A stretch of 29,184 nucleotides of DNA from a virus. A program made the position numbers and the translations under genes. Shown here piece by piece: positions 13,427-21,100 of the stretch. The DNA lies in IMG/VR virus record IMGVR_UViG_3300035698_018036, positions 1 through 29,184 of that record; one strand, given 5' to 3'. The notes under the pieces are model-generated. The model made no database searches. It had not been told where the DNA came from and was given only the letters and a program-made list of their open reading frames with translations. Numbering within the stretch: the first letter of the stretch is position 1; the number at the start of each line of letters is the position of its first letter.

Positions 13427-16003
13427 ATGACAAGTGCAAAAGTTATTATTAAAGAGCAAGATCGCTCTGCTATCGTTCCAGCGATGGACGGTGTTTATGC
13501 TGGTGTTACTGTAATAAGCTCGAAAGGTCCGGTCAAAACGCCTAGACTTATTACAAGCTTAAACCAGCTTTTAGATGTGTATGGCAAGCCTGACCCTAAG
13601 CTAGGTACTGCAATGTACTCTGCCATGGAATATCTTAAGCAAGGAAATAAATTATGGGTTGTTCGATCCGCTCATGATGATTCAATGTATTCTGCAGCTC
13701 TTATCAGATCAAAAATATTACCAGTACCTCAAGGATTAACTGATACTTTGGTTTCTGATAATCTTGTTGTTAATCCAGTCCTAGGATTGACGCAAAATGC
13801 CTTAAATTCTTATCAATTCCCTGTCTATTCTACTAACAAAGAATATGAAGCAGTAACCGGCTCTAACATTTTCGCTAATTCAAGCGCCTCTACTGATATT
13901 CATGTTAATAGTTTTTCTGATATTTCCGTGGGCGATGACCTTTCTTTTGGAAGTGAAACTTTATCAGCGCTTAATGATTTGAGCGATAGCGTTGGCGAAA
14001 ATAAAGCTACATATAGCGTTGTTGAGCTAGTCACAGGAAATTTAAGCTTCGACAAAATTACAGTGGCAACTGCGGTAACTGTAACTGCTGGAACTGTCAT
14101 TAAAAGATATGTAGATGGCGGCGCTGGTGATACTTTATATGCAGGAAGCCCTACAGTAGTTCGTAGCGCAACTAGCTCAACCGAGCTCCTTATAAGCAAT
14201 GCTGATTATATTGCAAATGGCGATAATTTAAGTATTGACGGCGTAAGTGTTGCTTTTACTTCTAAAGAATTTTATTCAGAAGAAGCTAAATATGTTCGTG
14301 TTGATGACTTAGTTTCAGTTACAGATTCCCAGTCAATCTTTAGAGTAGTTACTGCTGAAGTAGAAGATCGTGATGCATTTTTGGTCACTTCTGCAAACCA
14401 AGGAATCTGGGGCAACAAACTTAGCATTGGTATTGCAAAAAGCAATGACTATGCTGATGCTTTCAACTTAATTGTCTACTTTGACGGTGTTTTAGTAGAG
14501 TCCTGGGAAGTAACTCTTGATGATCAATTAGATGGATATAATAGACAGCTAGAAATTGAGAAAAAAATCAATGGCAAGTCTGCTTATATTAATGTTTTAT
14601 CTAATGGTAACAACGTTGATAGTGAAGGAAAACCTAAGCTTCCTCTTGTAACTGATTACAGCTTGTGGTCAAGAACTCCTGAAGACTTATTCACAGACTC
14701 AACTTATGTTTTAGCAGAAAGCTTGGTAAAAGGTCACGTTGAAGTTAAGTTGGATGCTGTCACTAATTTGTCAATTGGCGATAGAATTAAGTTTGTTCTT
14801 AATGAAACCACAAACTCAAAAGAATATAAAGTACTTTCAATCAACTCAGGTTCTAACTCTGTAATTGTTGATAGACCGATCGAAGAAGAAGAGATCCCAG
14901 TTTCTTGGGTTGATACAGATTCTAATACAGTACCTACTTCTGTATTATTCTTTGATAATACTTTTAATGATAGCGCTACAGGTGTAGTTAATGGCGTTAA
15001 AAATTACGGTATCACTAAAATAAATAACGTGTATTACAACTATCCTTTGAACTCTTCATTTGTCAATAATGGAGTTCAAGGAAAGCTATTGTCTGCCGGA
15101 GCTAATCTTGCAACTGGCGGTAGCATGGGAAGCTCTGTAACTGTTGGTGACTTAATACAGTCTATTAATAAGCTTAGCAATAAAGAGGCTACTCCAGTTA
15201 CTTTGTTCATGGACGGTGGTTTTGCAATTCCTGCAGTTGCGCAAGCAATTCATGAAGTGTGCAAAAGACAAGGTCTAACGCATGGTTACTTGTCAACAAG
15301 TTACAGTGCAGAAGAATCGGTTGACTATCTTGCAGCAATTGTTGCTTACAAAGATTCAACAAATCTTGATACTCATTTATGCTCAATGTTTGCTGGTTGG
15401 GTTCAAGTTTATGATGAGTTCAACGACTTAGCTGTTTGGATATCGCCTGAAGGTTTTGCTGCAGCTCAGCAATCATTTACAACTAGAGAATTCCAAGCGT
15501 GGTTTCCGGCTGCAGGTTATGAGCGCGGAAAAATCAGCGGCCTAGACGTTAAGGTTAAATTTACTGAGGGTGACAGAGATTTCTTAGTTGCAAACAGAAT
15601 AAATCCAATTCGTAAAAGAGCTGGATCTGGTCTTATTATTTGGGGCAATGAGTCAATGCTTGTTAAACCATCTCCAATGCAATTGCGCTCTGTGTCAATG
15701 CTTCTTATTGTTATTAAACTTGGTCTTGAAAATCTACTTGAATTTAAAACATTCGAGCTTAACGATGAGAGAACATGGTCAATAACTTCAGGCACTCTTG
15801 ATGCATTTATGCGAGATGAAATAAAAGCAAAAGGCGGTGTTTATAATTACGAAGTAGCAATACAAGAAATTATAACCCCGTCTGACATTGACAACCGTAG
15901 AATGCCTGTTTTCCTTGGAATTCAGCCAACCATGGACATTAAAACAATCCCAGTTACTTTGGCAATCTTCAATAGTTCTGTAGATATCCAAGTTTCATTG
16001 TAA
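13427..16003 (+). CDS. Tail sheath protein
   Basis: An 858-residue contractile sheath subunit. N-terminus GVYAGVTVISSKGPVKTPRLITS..LLDVYGKPD and the C-terminal region (NRRMPVFLGIQPTMDIKTIPVTLAIF) match the sheath family, in which terminal strands interlock neighbouring subunits. It is much longer than many sheaths (T4 gp18 is 659 residues). Extra length lies in residues ~140-490, made of beta-rich inserts including repeated STD(I/L)xV...(I/N)GD.LSF motifs. These inserts would face outward. AAGGA before ATG 13427. A large stem-loop follows the stop, then the tube gene. Confidence 0.9.
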   Translation: MTSAKVIIKEQDRSAIVPAMDGVYAGVTVISSKGPVKTPRLITSLNQLLDVYGKPDPKLGTAMYSAMEYLKQGNKLWVVRSAHDDSMYSAALIRSKILPVPQGLTDTLVSDNLVVNPVLGLTQNALNSYQFPVYSTNKEYEAVTGSNIFANSSASTDIHVNSFSDISVGDDLSFGSETLSALNDLSDSVGENKATYSVVELVTGNLSFDKITVATAVTVTAGTVIKRYVDGGAGDTLYAGSPTVVRSATSSTELLISNADYIANGDNLSIDGVSVAFTSKEFYSEEAKYVRVDDLVSVTDSQSIFRVVTAEVEDRDAFLVTSANQGIWGNKLSIGIAKSNDYADAFNLIVYFDGVLVESWEVTLDDQLDGYNRQLEIEKKINGKSAYINVLSNGNNVDSEGKPKLPLVTDYSLWSRTPEDLFTDSTYVLAESLVKGHVEVKLDAVTNLSIGDRIKFVLNETTNSKEYKVLSINSGSNSVIVDRPIEEEEIPVSWVDTDSNTVPTSVLFFDNTFNDSATGVVNGVKNYGITKINNVYYNYPLNSSFVNNGVQGKLLSAGANLATGGSMGSSVTVGDLIQSINKLSNKEATPVTLFMDGGFAIPAVAQAIHEVCKRQGLTHGYLSTSYSAEESVDYLAAIVAYKDSTNLDTHLCSMFAGWVQVYDEFNDLAVWISPEGFAAAQQSFTTREFQAWFPAAGYERGKISGLDVKVKFTEGDRDFLVANRINPIRKRAGSGLIIWGNESMLVKPSPMQLRSVSMLLIVIKLGLENLLEFKTFELNDERTWSITSGTLDAFMRDEIKAKGGVYNYEVAIQEIITPSDIDNRRMPVFLGIQPTMDIKTIPVTLAIFNSSVDIQVSL
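13889..14878 (+). repeat. Degenerate beta-motif repeat within the sheath insert
   Basis: Protein-level repeats at residues ~155-225, ~250-278 and ~436-484. All share a pattern of hydrophobic strand, then (I/L)xxGDxLxF, and where complete a later YxVxxI...xxIxVxR. DNA similarity is low, so the duplication is old. Confidence 0.45.
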
Positions 16004-16013
16004 TAAAAAATAT

Positions 16014-16046
16014 CGCTGGCTCTCTACTATAATAAGAGAGTTAGCG
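16014..16046 (+). other. 12-bp stem-loop between sheath and tube genes
   Basis: 16014-16025 pairs with 16035-16046 (12 pairs, two of them G-U), leaving the 9-base loop ACTATAATA. It starts 11 bases after the sheath stop. An A6 run precedes the stem, so on the opposite strand it would look like a terminator; on the coding strand no strong T run follows. RNA processing, mRNA stabilisation or a weak terminator are all possible. The loop holds TATAAT (16028-16033), but no -35 is seen. Confidence 0.6.
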
Positions 16047-16084
16047 CCTATTAAGCATTTAATTTAATCGAGAAGGAACAAGCA

Positions 16085-16624
16085 ATGAAATTTGCGATTA
16101 ACAGAACAAAGCAAGCTTTAGGCGAGCTACAAACCTCACTACATTGGGGCATGACAATTGTTAGCCCAGCTACGGCTGTTGGTGATCTTGAAGAAGATTT
16201 ACAAATTCGTTGTCAGTCTACCGCTGTTCCTGAGGCTGTAGAAGAGACGAATAAGGTCGAGCTGCAAGGCCATGTTATTAATTATGTCGGAAAGACTGTT
16301 AAAAACGGCGAAATTGCAATGACATTTGTTGAAGGAACAGATGCTAAAGTAACTGCATACTTCACTAGATGGCAGGCCGCACGATGGAGTGCTGATGGCT
16401 CAGATACAACTGGTAAGCAAGCATTAACCGCTGACTTAAAAGCTGATATCAAACTTGAGATGTATGGTCCAGATGATGTTGTAACGCAAACATATACTCT
16501 TATTGGTGCAATTGCAAGATTTGAAAAGGGTGTAACTTTAAGCCAAACTTCTGACCCTATGGCTCCTACCGTCACTTTTGAATACGATGACTTCCATTTT
16601 GATGGTGGTGGTGTAATCTGGTAA
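16085..16624 (+). CDS. Tail tube protein
   Basis: A 179-residue tube subunit, directly after the sheath. It begins with NRTKQALGELQTSLHWGMTI and then follows the tube-type beta-barrel pattern (QIRCQSTAVPEAVEET, VELQGHVINYVGK, MTFVEGTDAKVTAYFTRW), ending VTFEYDDFHFDG. Hexameric rings of this protein form the inner tail tube through which DNA passes. GAAGGA lies before the ATG. A clear intrinsic terminator follows 17 bases after the stop, so downstream genes are probably expressed at a lower level. Confidence 0.85.
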   Translation: MKFAINRTKQALGELQTSLHWGMTIVSPATAVGDLEEDLQIRCQSTAVPEAVEETNKVELQGHVINYVGKTVKNGEIAMTFVEGTDAKVTAYFTRWQAARWSADGSDTTGKQALTADLKADIKLEMYGPDDVVTQTYTLIGAIARFEKGVTLSQTSDPMAPTVTFEYDDFHFDGGGVIW

Positions 16625-16641
16625 AAAATACCTAAATCATG

Positions 16642-16666
16642 GGGGCGTTTATGCCCCTTTTTTTTT
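16642..16666 (+). terminator. Rho-independent terminator after the tube gene
   Basis: GGGGC (16642-16646), loop GTTTAT, GCCCC (16653-16657), then nine T (16658-16666). This is the best intrinsic terminator in the window, between the tube gene and its paralogue. The stem contains one GGGGGCG copy. Confidence 0.85.
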
Positions 16667-16680
16667 GAGAGTTACAAATA

Positions 16681-17208
16681 ATGTTAAGATTTTCATTAAA
16701 TCAGCTAAAAAGTTCTTTTGAGCTAGGTTCTACGTCGAATTGGGTTGTGTCTTTCGAGAAAGGTGGCGCGTCAGCACCTGACATTAGCAATTTTAATATA
16801 ATCGCTGGGCAATGGTGTCCTGTTCTTGATGTAAGCTATGATGATTACAATGTGTATAACGAAACTATTTCTGTCGGTCCGAGTGTTACAATGCAAATAC
16901 CAGCTAAAGCCAGTAATTCGCCGGACGTTATTGCATTGACTTTGTATGATGATCACGCTTTAAGAATACGATTAGCACTTAATTCATGGGTTGATCTAAT
17001 GCAGATCAAGTTAGGACGAGCGCCAATGTTAAAAGAATTAAAAAAATATTCGCTTATTGTTAAGATACACTCGTTCACTAAAGATGGATTGCCAGTATTA
17101 ACTGATGCGTTTTATATATTACCAAGCGAGTCATTGGCAAGGCGCGGTGATCAATCTTTCTCAGCAGATACTTTGCCTATAAGCTTTAATGTTATTGGTC
17201 GCCAATAG
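16681..17208 (+). CDS. Second tube-like protein (probable baseplate-proximal or tube-initiator subunit)
   Basis: A 175-residue protein whose beginning (MLRFSLNQLKSSFELGSTSNWVVSFEK) aligns loosely with the tube protein at 16085 and whose length is similar. It is beta-rich, ending DTLPISFNVIG. Its place behind the tube terminator suggests a low-copy paralogue, for instance a tube-initiating ring at the baseplate or another tube-type subunit. In T4, gp48 and gp54 do this job and are not high-copy. GAGAG just before the ATG lies directly after the terminator T run. Confidence 0.6.
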   Translation: MLRFSLNQLKSSFELGSTSNWVVSFEKGGASAPDISNFNIIAGQWCPVLDVSYDDYNVYNETISVGPSVTMQIPAKASNSPDVIALTLYDDHALRIRLALNSWVDLMQIKLGRAPMLKELKKYSLIVKIHSFTKDGLPVLTDAFYILPSESLARRGDQSFSADTLPISFNVIGRQ

Positions 17209-17230
17209 TCTCAACCAAAGGACTTTAATT

Positions 17231-17980
17231 ATGTCAAAAAAAATACGAACTCTTAAATCTGAAAAATCAGGCGATGATTCTGATTATATGGTGGTCGCTA
17301 CTCTGCCCAGCCACTTCAGATCATATGATGTTAATGAGGTCATGGTTAGAGGTCTGTTTTACTGCGAGTCATTATCATTATCAAAGTATGTTGGAGGAAA
17401 TACGTCGTCGTTCTCGCAGCTTGCAGCTATCTATTCTGACGTGATCAGAGGTATTGATATCTATGATTTAGAAATTGTTGACTTTATTATTTTGACAATT
17501 ATAAGCAGCATATGGACTATCGATGACTTTGGCTGGAAACCAAATATTAGATGTGCAAACATGCTTGACGATGGCAATCAGTGCAAGGGAATTATTAATG
17601 AGCTTATTATATTGGATGATTTTGAATTTAACGATCCATTGATTAATGAGTTGCCTATACCTGTTTCAATTAGAAATAAAGATATGTTGATTGGTGCAAT
17701 TACAGTAAAAGATGCTATTGATAAAGAAAGATATTTGCAAGAAAACCCAGATGAAGACAGCAAAATAATTGATTATTCGCTATTATTAAAAAATGAAGAT
17801 ATGAGCTTTGAAGATAGAGTTAAGTTTGTAAAATATTCAAAAGCTGTAGAATTGCGAGATATGAGCACTGTTGATTCTGAAATACATATAACAATCAACA
17901 CTATTAAAAAGACTTGCCCTAGTTGCAGGCATGTAAATAAACTTAAAATTGGTTTAGAAACCATTCGGGGGTATCCCTAA
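17231..17980 (+). CDS. Tail-assembly chaperone, unshifted product
   Basis: A 249-residue zinc-finger protein between the tube genes and the tape measure, the classical place for tail-assembly chaperones. I start at ATG 17231 (AAAGGA ahead); an in-frame ATG at 17189 lies inside the tube-like gene. Cysteines Cys108, Cys118, Cys229 and Cys232 (CANMLDDGNQC and CPSCRHVN) form a probable zinc site. The C-terminal CPSC...LKIGLE resembles the T4 gp26/gp51 baseplate-hub/chaperone family ending. It ends in CGG GGG TAT CCC TAA, a prfB-like +1 frameshift signal. The unshifted form would bind the tape measure and tube subunits in the cytoplasm during tail assembly; this is inferred from analogy to lambda G/GT. 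Confidence 0.8.
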   Translation: MSKKIRTLKSEKSGDDSDYMVVATLPSHFRSYDVNEVMVRGLFYCESLSLSKYVGGNTSSFSQLAAIYSDVIRGIDIYDLEIVDFIILTIISSIWTIDDFGWKPNIRCANMLDDGNQCKGIINELIILDDFEFNDPLINELPIPVSIRNKDMLIGAITVKDAIDKERYLQENPDEDSKIIDYSLLLKNEDMSFEDRVKFVKYSKAVELRDMSTVDSEIHITINTIKKTCPSCRHVNKLKIGLETIRGYP

Positions 17981-18113
17981 CTTCAGTTACAAAAAAGTAG
18001 CTAATATTAGATTGCAATGGCTTGATAAATTTAAAGCAGACATACCGCCAAGAACTCTTTATATTGACATTAAAAACATATTTGATTTAAGAGAACAACA
18101 ACTAGCTAAGTAA
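17231..18113 (+). CDS. Tail-assembly chaperone, +1 frameshift extended form
   Basis: Predicted 293-residue product. Reading CCC, then slipping one base forward to CCT, continues in frame from AAC 17979 for 44 codons to TAA 18111. The added part begins NFSYKKVANIRLQWLDKF and contains PPRTLYIDI. That frame has no ATG anywhere, a protein-like composition, and ends 16 bases before the tape-measure start, so it is unlikely to be an independent gene. Tail chaperones commonly exist as a short and a frameshift-extended form. Most phages use -1; this one would use +1 with a release-factor-2-like site. Confidence 0.75.
17967..17981 (+). promoter_or_regulatory. prfB-like +1 programmed frameshift site
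   Basis: Sequence around the stop is CGGGGGTATCCCTAAC (17966-17981). E. coli prfB has AGGGGGTATCTTTGAC: same G5-TAT spacing, then a slippery pyrimidine codon (CTT there, CCC here), then a stop followed by C. GGGGG acts as an internal Shine-Dalgarno at close spacing in prfB. CGG and GGG codons are rare elsewhere in this AT-rich window, which argues for selection on the RNA. Confidence 0.8.
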
Positions 18114-18129
18114 AGTAGGAGCTACATCA

Positions 18130-21100
18130 ATGCAAGAAGCAGTAAAACCTACTGACATGCCAGACTTAATGTCATCAAACGATTTAAGAATGATTGAATC
18201 TGACATTGTTAAAAGCATTTACAAATCAATAAAAAACAAAATACCCTCATTGAAATCCCACAAATCTGTTGAACCAGATTATGAGGACTTGCCATTAAAA
18301 AACGTACCAATGAGTTCTGTTGATGTCTCAAAAGGCGCTGGAAAATTTGACATTGAAAAAGACAGCTCAATTGAAAACAAACTTGTTCTTGATGCTTTAT
18401 CAGCAATAAAAAACAGTCTTGACAAATCGGGAAAAGTCAATAATAAAACAAAACTTGAATATGATAAAAGAATATCTAAAATAGGTGATACTTTTTCAAA
18501 AACTGGTAAAGCTGATGTTGAAAAAATATCAGAATTGTTCAATAGCGTAACATCTTTGACAAACAGGCTTGGAAATAGAATAGTAAAAATAGAATCTGAG
18601 TCAAAAATATCTGATTCTATAAATCAAGCTATGAATAATAACGTCACATCAGCAACAAGCGAGCGTTTAATTACTCGCATATTAGAAGAATATAAATCAA
18701 GTATCAGTAGCGAATTATCAACAAAACTAGAAGCCGGACTTATAAGCGTTAATGATTTTCAAAGTAAACTGGTTGAATCTGGCGTTAAAACTGAAAAGTT
18801 AGATGAAATAAAGAAAGTCGAACTATCAAGAGAAGGTGTTATTAGCTCTGAAATAACATCAAGACTGCATGAAGAAATAAGCCGTTTAGACGACACGCAA
18901 AAATCAGAATTTACAGAAATAAAAAATCTTTACATAAAAAATGAAGTTGACCGTGAATTTTTCTTAGAGTACATGTCTGATTTAACTGATAATGTAAAAA
19001 ACAATAGCACATCAGACTCAATGTCACGAATGACAGAAGTTCTTAAAAGCATTGATGCTAATACTGACCCTGAGAATAATCAACTTACAAATGCCGAAAT
19101 AATTTTAGAAGAAAACAAGCTTGATTTAGAAAAAGAAAACAATGCTTTGCTTAGCAAAACTCTTGGCAACTTATCCGTAGATAGCAACAAATTTGTGGCT
19201 AGCTCTATGCTAGGCCAAGTTTCTGGCTTTGAATCAGCAGGTGAGCTCGCTGGCAGCACTTTAGCTGATAAAGCTTTAGATATGTTGAATGGCGGCGGCG
19301 ATGATAAAAACTCAAGCAAAAAAAGTAAGGCTAACGTTCAAGTTGACGGCAATTCTACAAAGAAAAAAGGAAAGTTTGGTAAATTATTAAGCAAAGCAAA
19401 ATCTATTGTTCCAGGCGTTGGCGCTGCTTCAAAAGCTGTGCCTTTGTTGGCTTCAGGTGCAGCTTTGGCAAGCGCGGGAATTGGCTACTTTAGCTCAGAA
19501 AGCGATGCAGAGCGAAATGATACAGTTAGCACTGGCATTGGTGCTGCTGGTGGTGCGTTGGCTGGCGGTCAAGCTGGAGCGATTGGTGGGGCTTTGTTTG
19601 GTTCTGCTGTTCCTATAGTTGGCACTGCTGTTGGCGGCGTGGTTGGAGGAATTGCTGGTTCAGCTCTTGGTGCTTTCGCTGGATCTAATGTTGGTAAAAA
19701 GATTGGTTCATGGTTTAGTGATGTCACCGATACTATTCCTGACGATGTAAAAAAGAAGGGGACAATTTCAGAGATACAATACATTGATAAAGTGATGATG
19801 AGCTCTGTTGTACAAGCTGCTAAAAGTGGTGGAGAGTATGATAGTTCTGACGTTAAAGATTTGCAAGAACACAGACAAGAGTTAATTAATAAAGATCTTA
19901 AAGTCCATATCAGCGATCAGCTTAAAACAGCTAATTTAATTGATGCATCTGCTGTTGATAAGCACAGATACTTGTCAGAAACTTATGCTGAATTAAAATA
20001 TTCAAATCCTGATCTTTATAGTGCTATTTTTTTAGGACAATCTGATGATATAAAAAATCTTCAACTTAAAGAAACAAATAGCGTTGACATGTCTATTTCT
20101 ACCAACAAAGAACAATTAAAAAATGTAAATTCTTCTGAAAATCTAGAAGCAAGCAACAAATCAAATGATGTTAGCAATACATCTATGTCAAGTACTATTG
20201 ATGCCAAAAAAACGAGCACCGCTGATAATCTCACGTTATCAGAGACGGTAGATGGAACTCCTGTCGTCAATGCAGATTTAAGTATTACTGCGGGTGCTTT
20301 GGCTGGTTCAGCTTTAAAAGATAATATTGTTGCAACAAATAAAGAAATTGATAACGCCCCCACTGTTATAAATTTGAATAACGATAAAGTAATAAATGAT
20401 AAAGGTATCATTGCAAGCTTTACAGAAAAATACATAAAGCCTAGTGCGAATGGATTATCTACTGACGCCATGTTATCAACATCGTTAAACAATGACACTA
20501 ACAACATTGAATCTAACAATAATAATGTAAATAAAAGTAACTCGGACTTAAATGTAAGCACATCAAAGTCAAGTATTTTTGAGAATATTTCAAATCAGAT
20601 TGTTAAACCATTAATTAATAGCGCTTCAACTGTTTTGAATAATGTTTCATCGTCTATTGATTCAATTGTACCAAATTCAATTAAAAGCATTGTACCTGAA
20701 AGCGTTAAAAACATTGCTTCATCTGCTAAAAAATTAATCAATTTACCTAGTGTCAACGACCCTACTTCTACTTCAAAAGGCTTATCTACTGTCGCTGATA
20801 GCCCTTTAAAAACAAACAGCTCTAGTGAATCAAGCTATTCAGACAATCTTTTGACTTACATTAACTCTAAAGATGATGGAATTGTTCAAGTAGACAAAAG
20901 TAATGGCATTAAAAATATTATCAATAATCAACTGGAACAATCAGGCTTAACAGAATCTTCTGCTAGTGAGCAATATGATTATTTGAAGCAATATTATGAA
21001 GATTTAAATAAATCTGATAGTCAACTTTATGACGCTGTATTTAGTAACGCCTCTAAATCTGTTCAAGATTACAAAAAAATTGATGAATCAAAATCAATTA

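Noticed and set aside
20061-20561. Antisense open frame of 166 codons within the tape measure
   Set aside because: Low-complexity Ser/Leu-rich mirror of a Ser/Asn-rich coding region, with no ribosome binding site; all other genes run on the + strand. Other antisense frames (for example 3860-4111, 13900-14199, 15517-15795) were rejected for the same reason.
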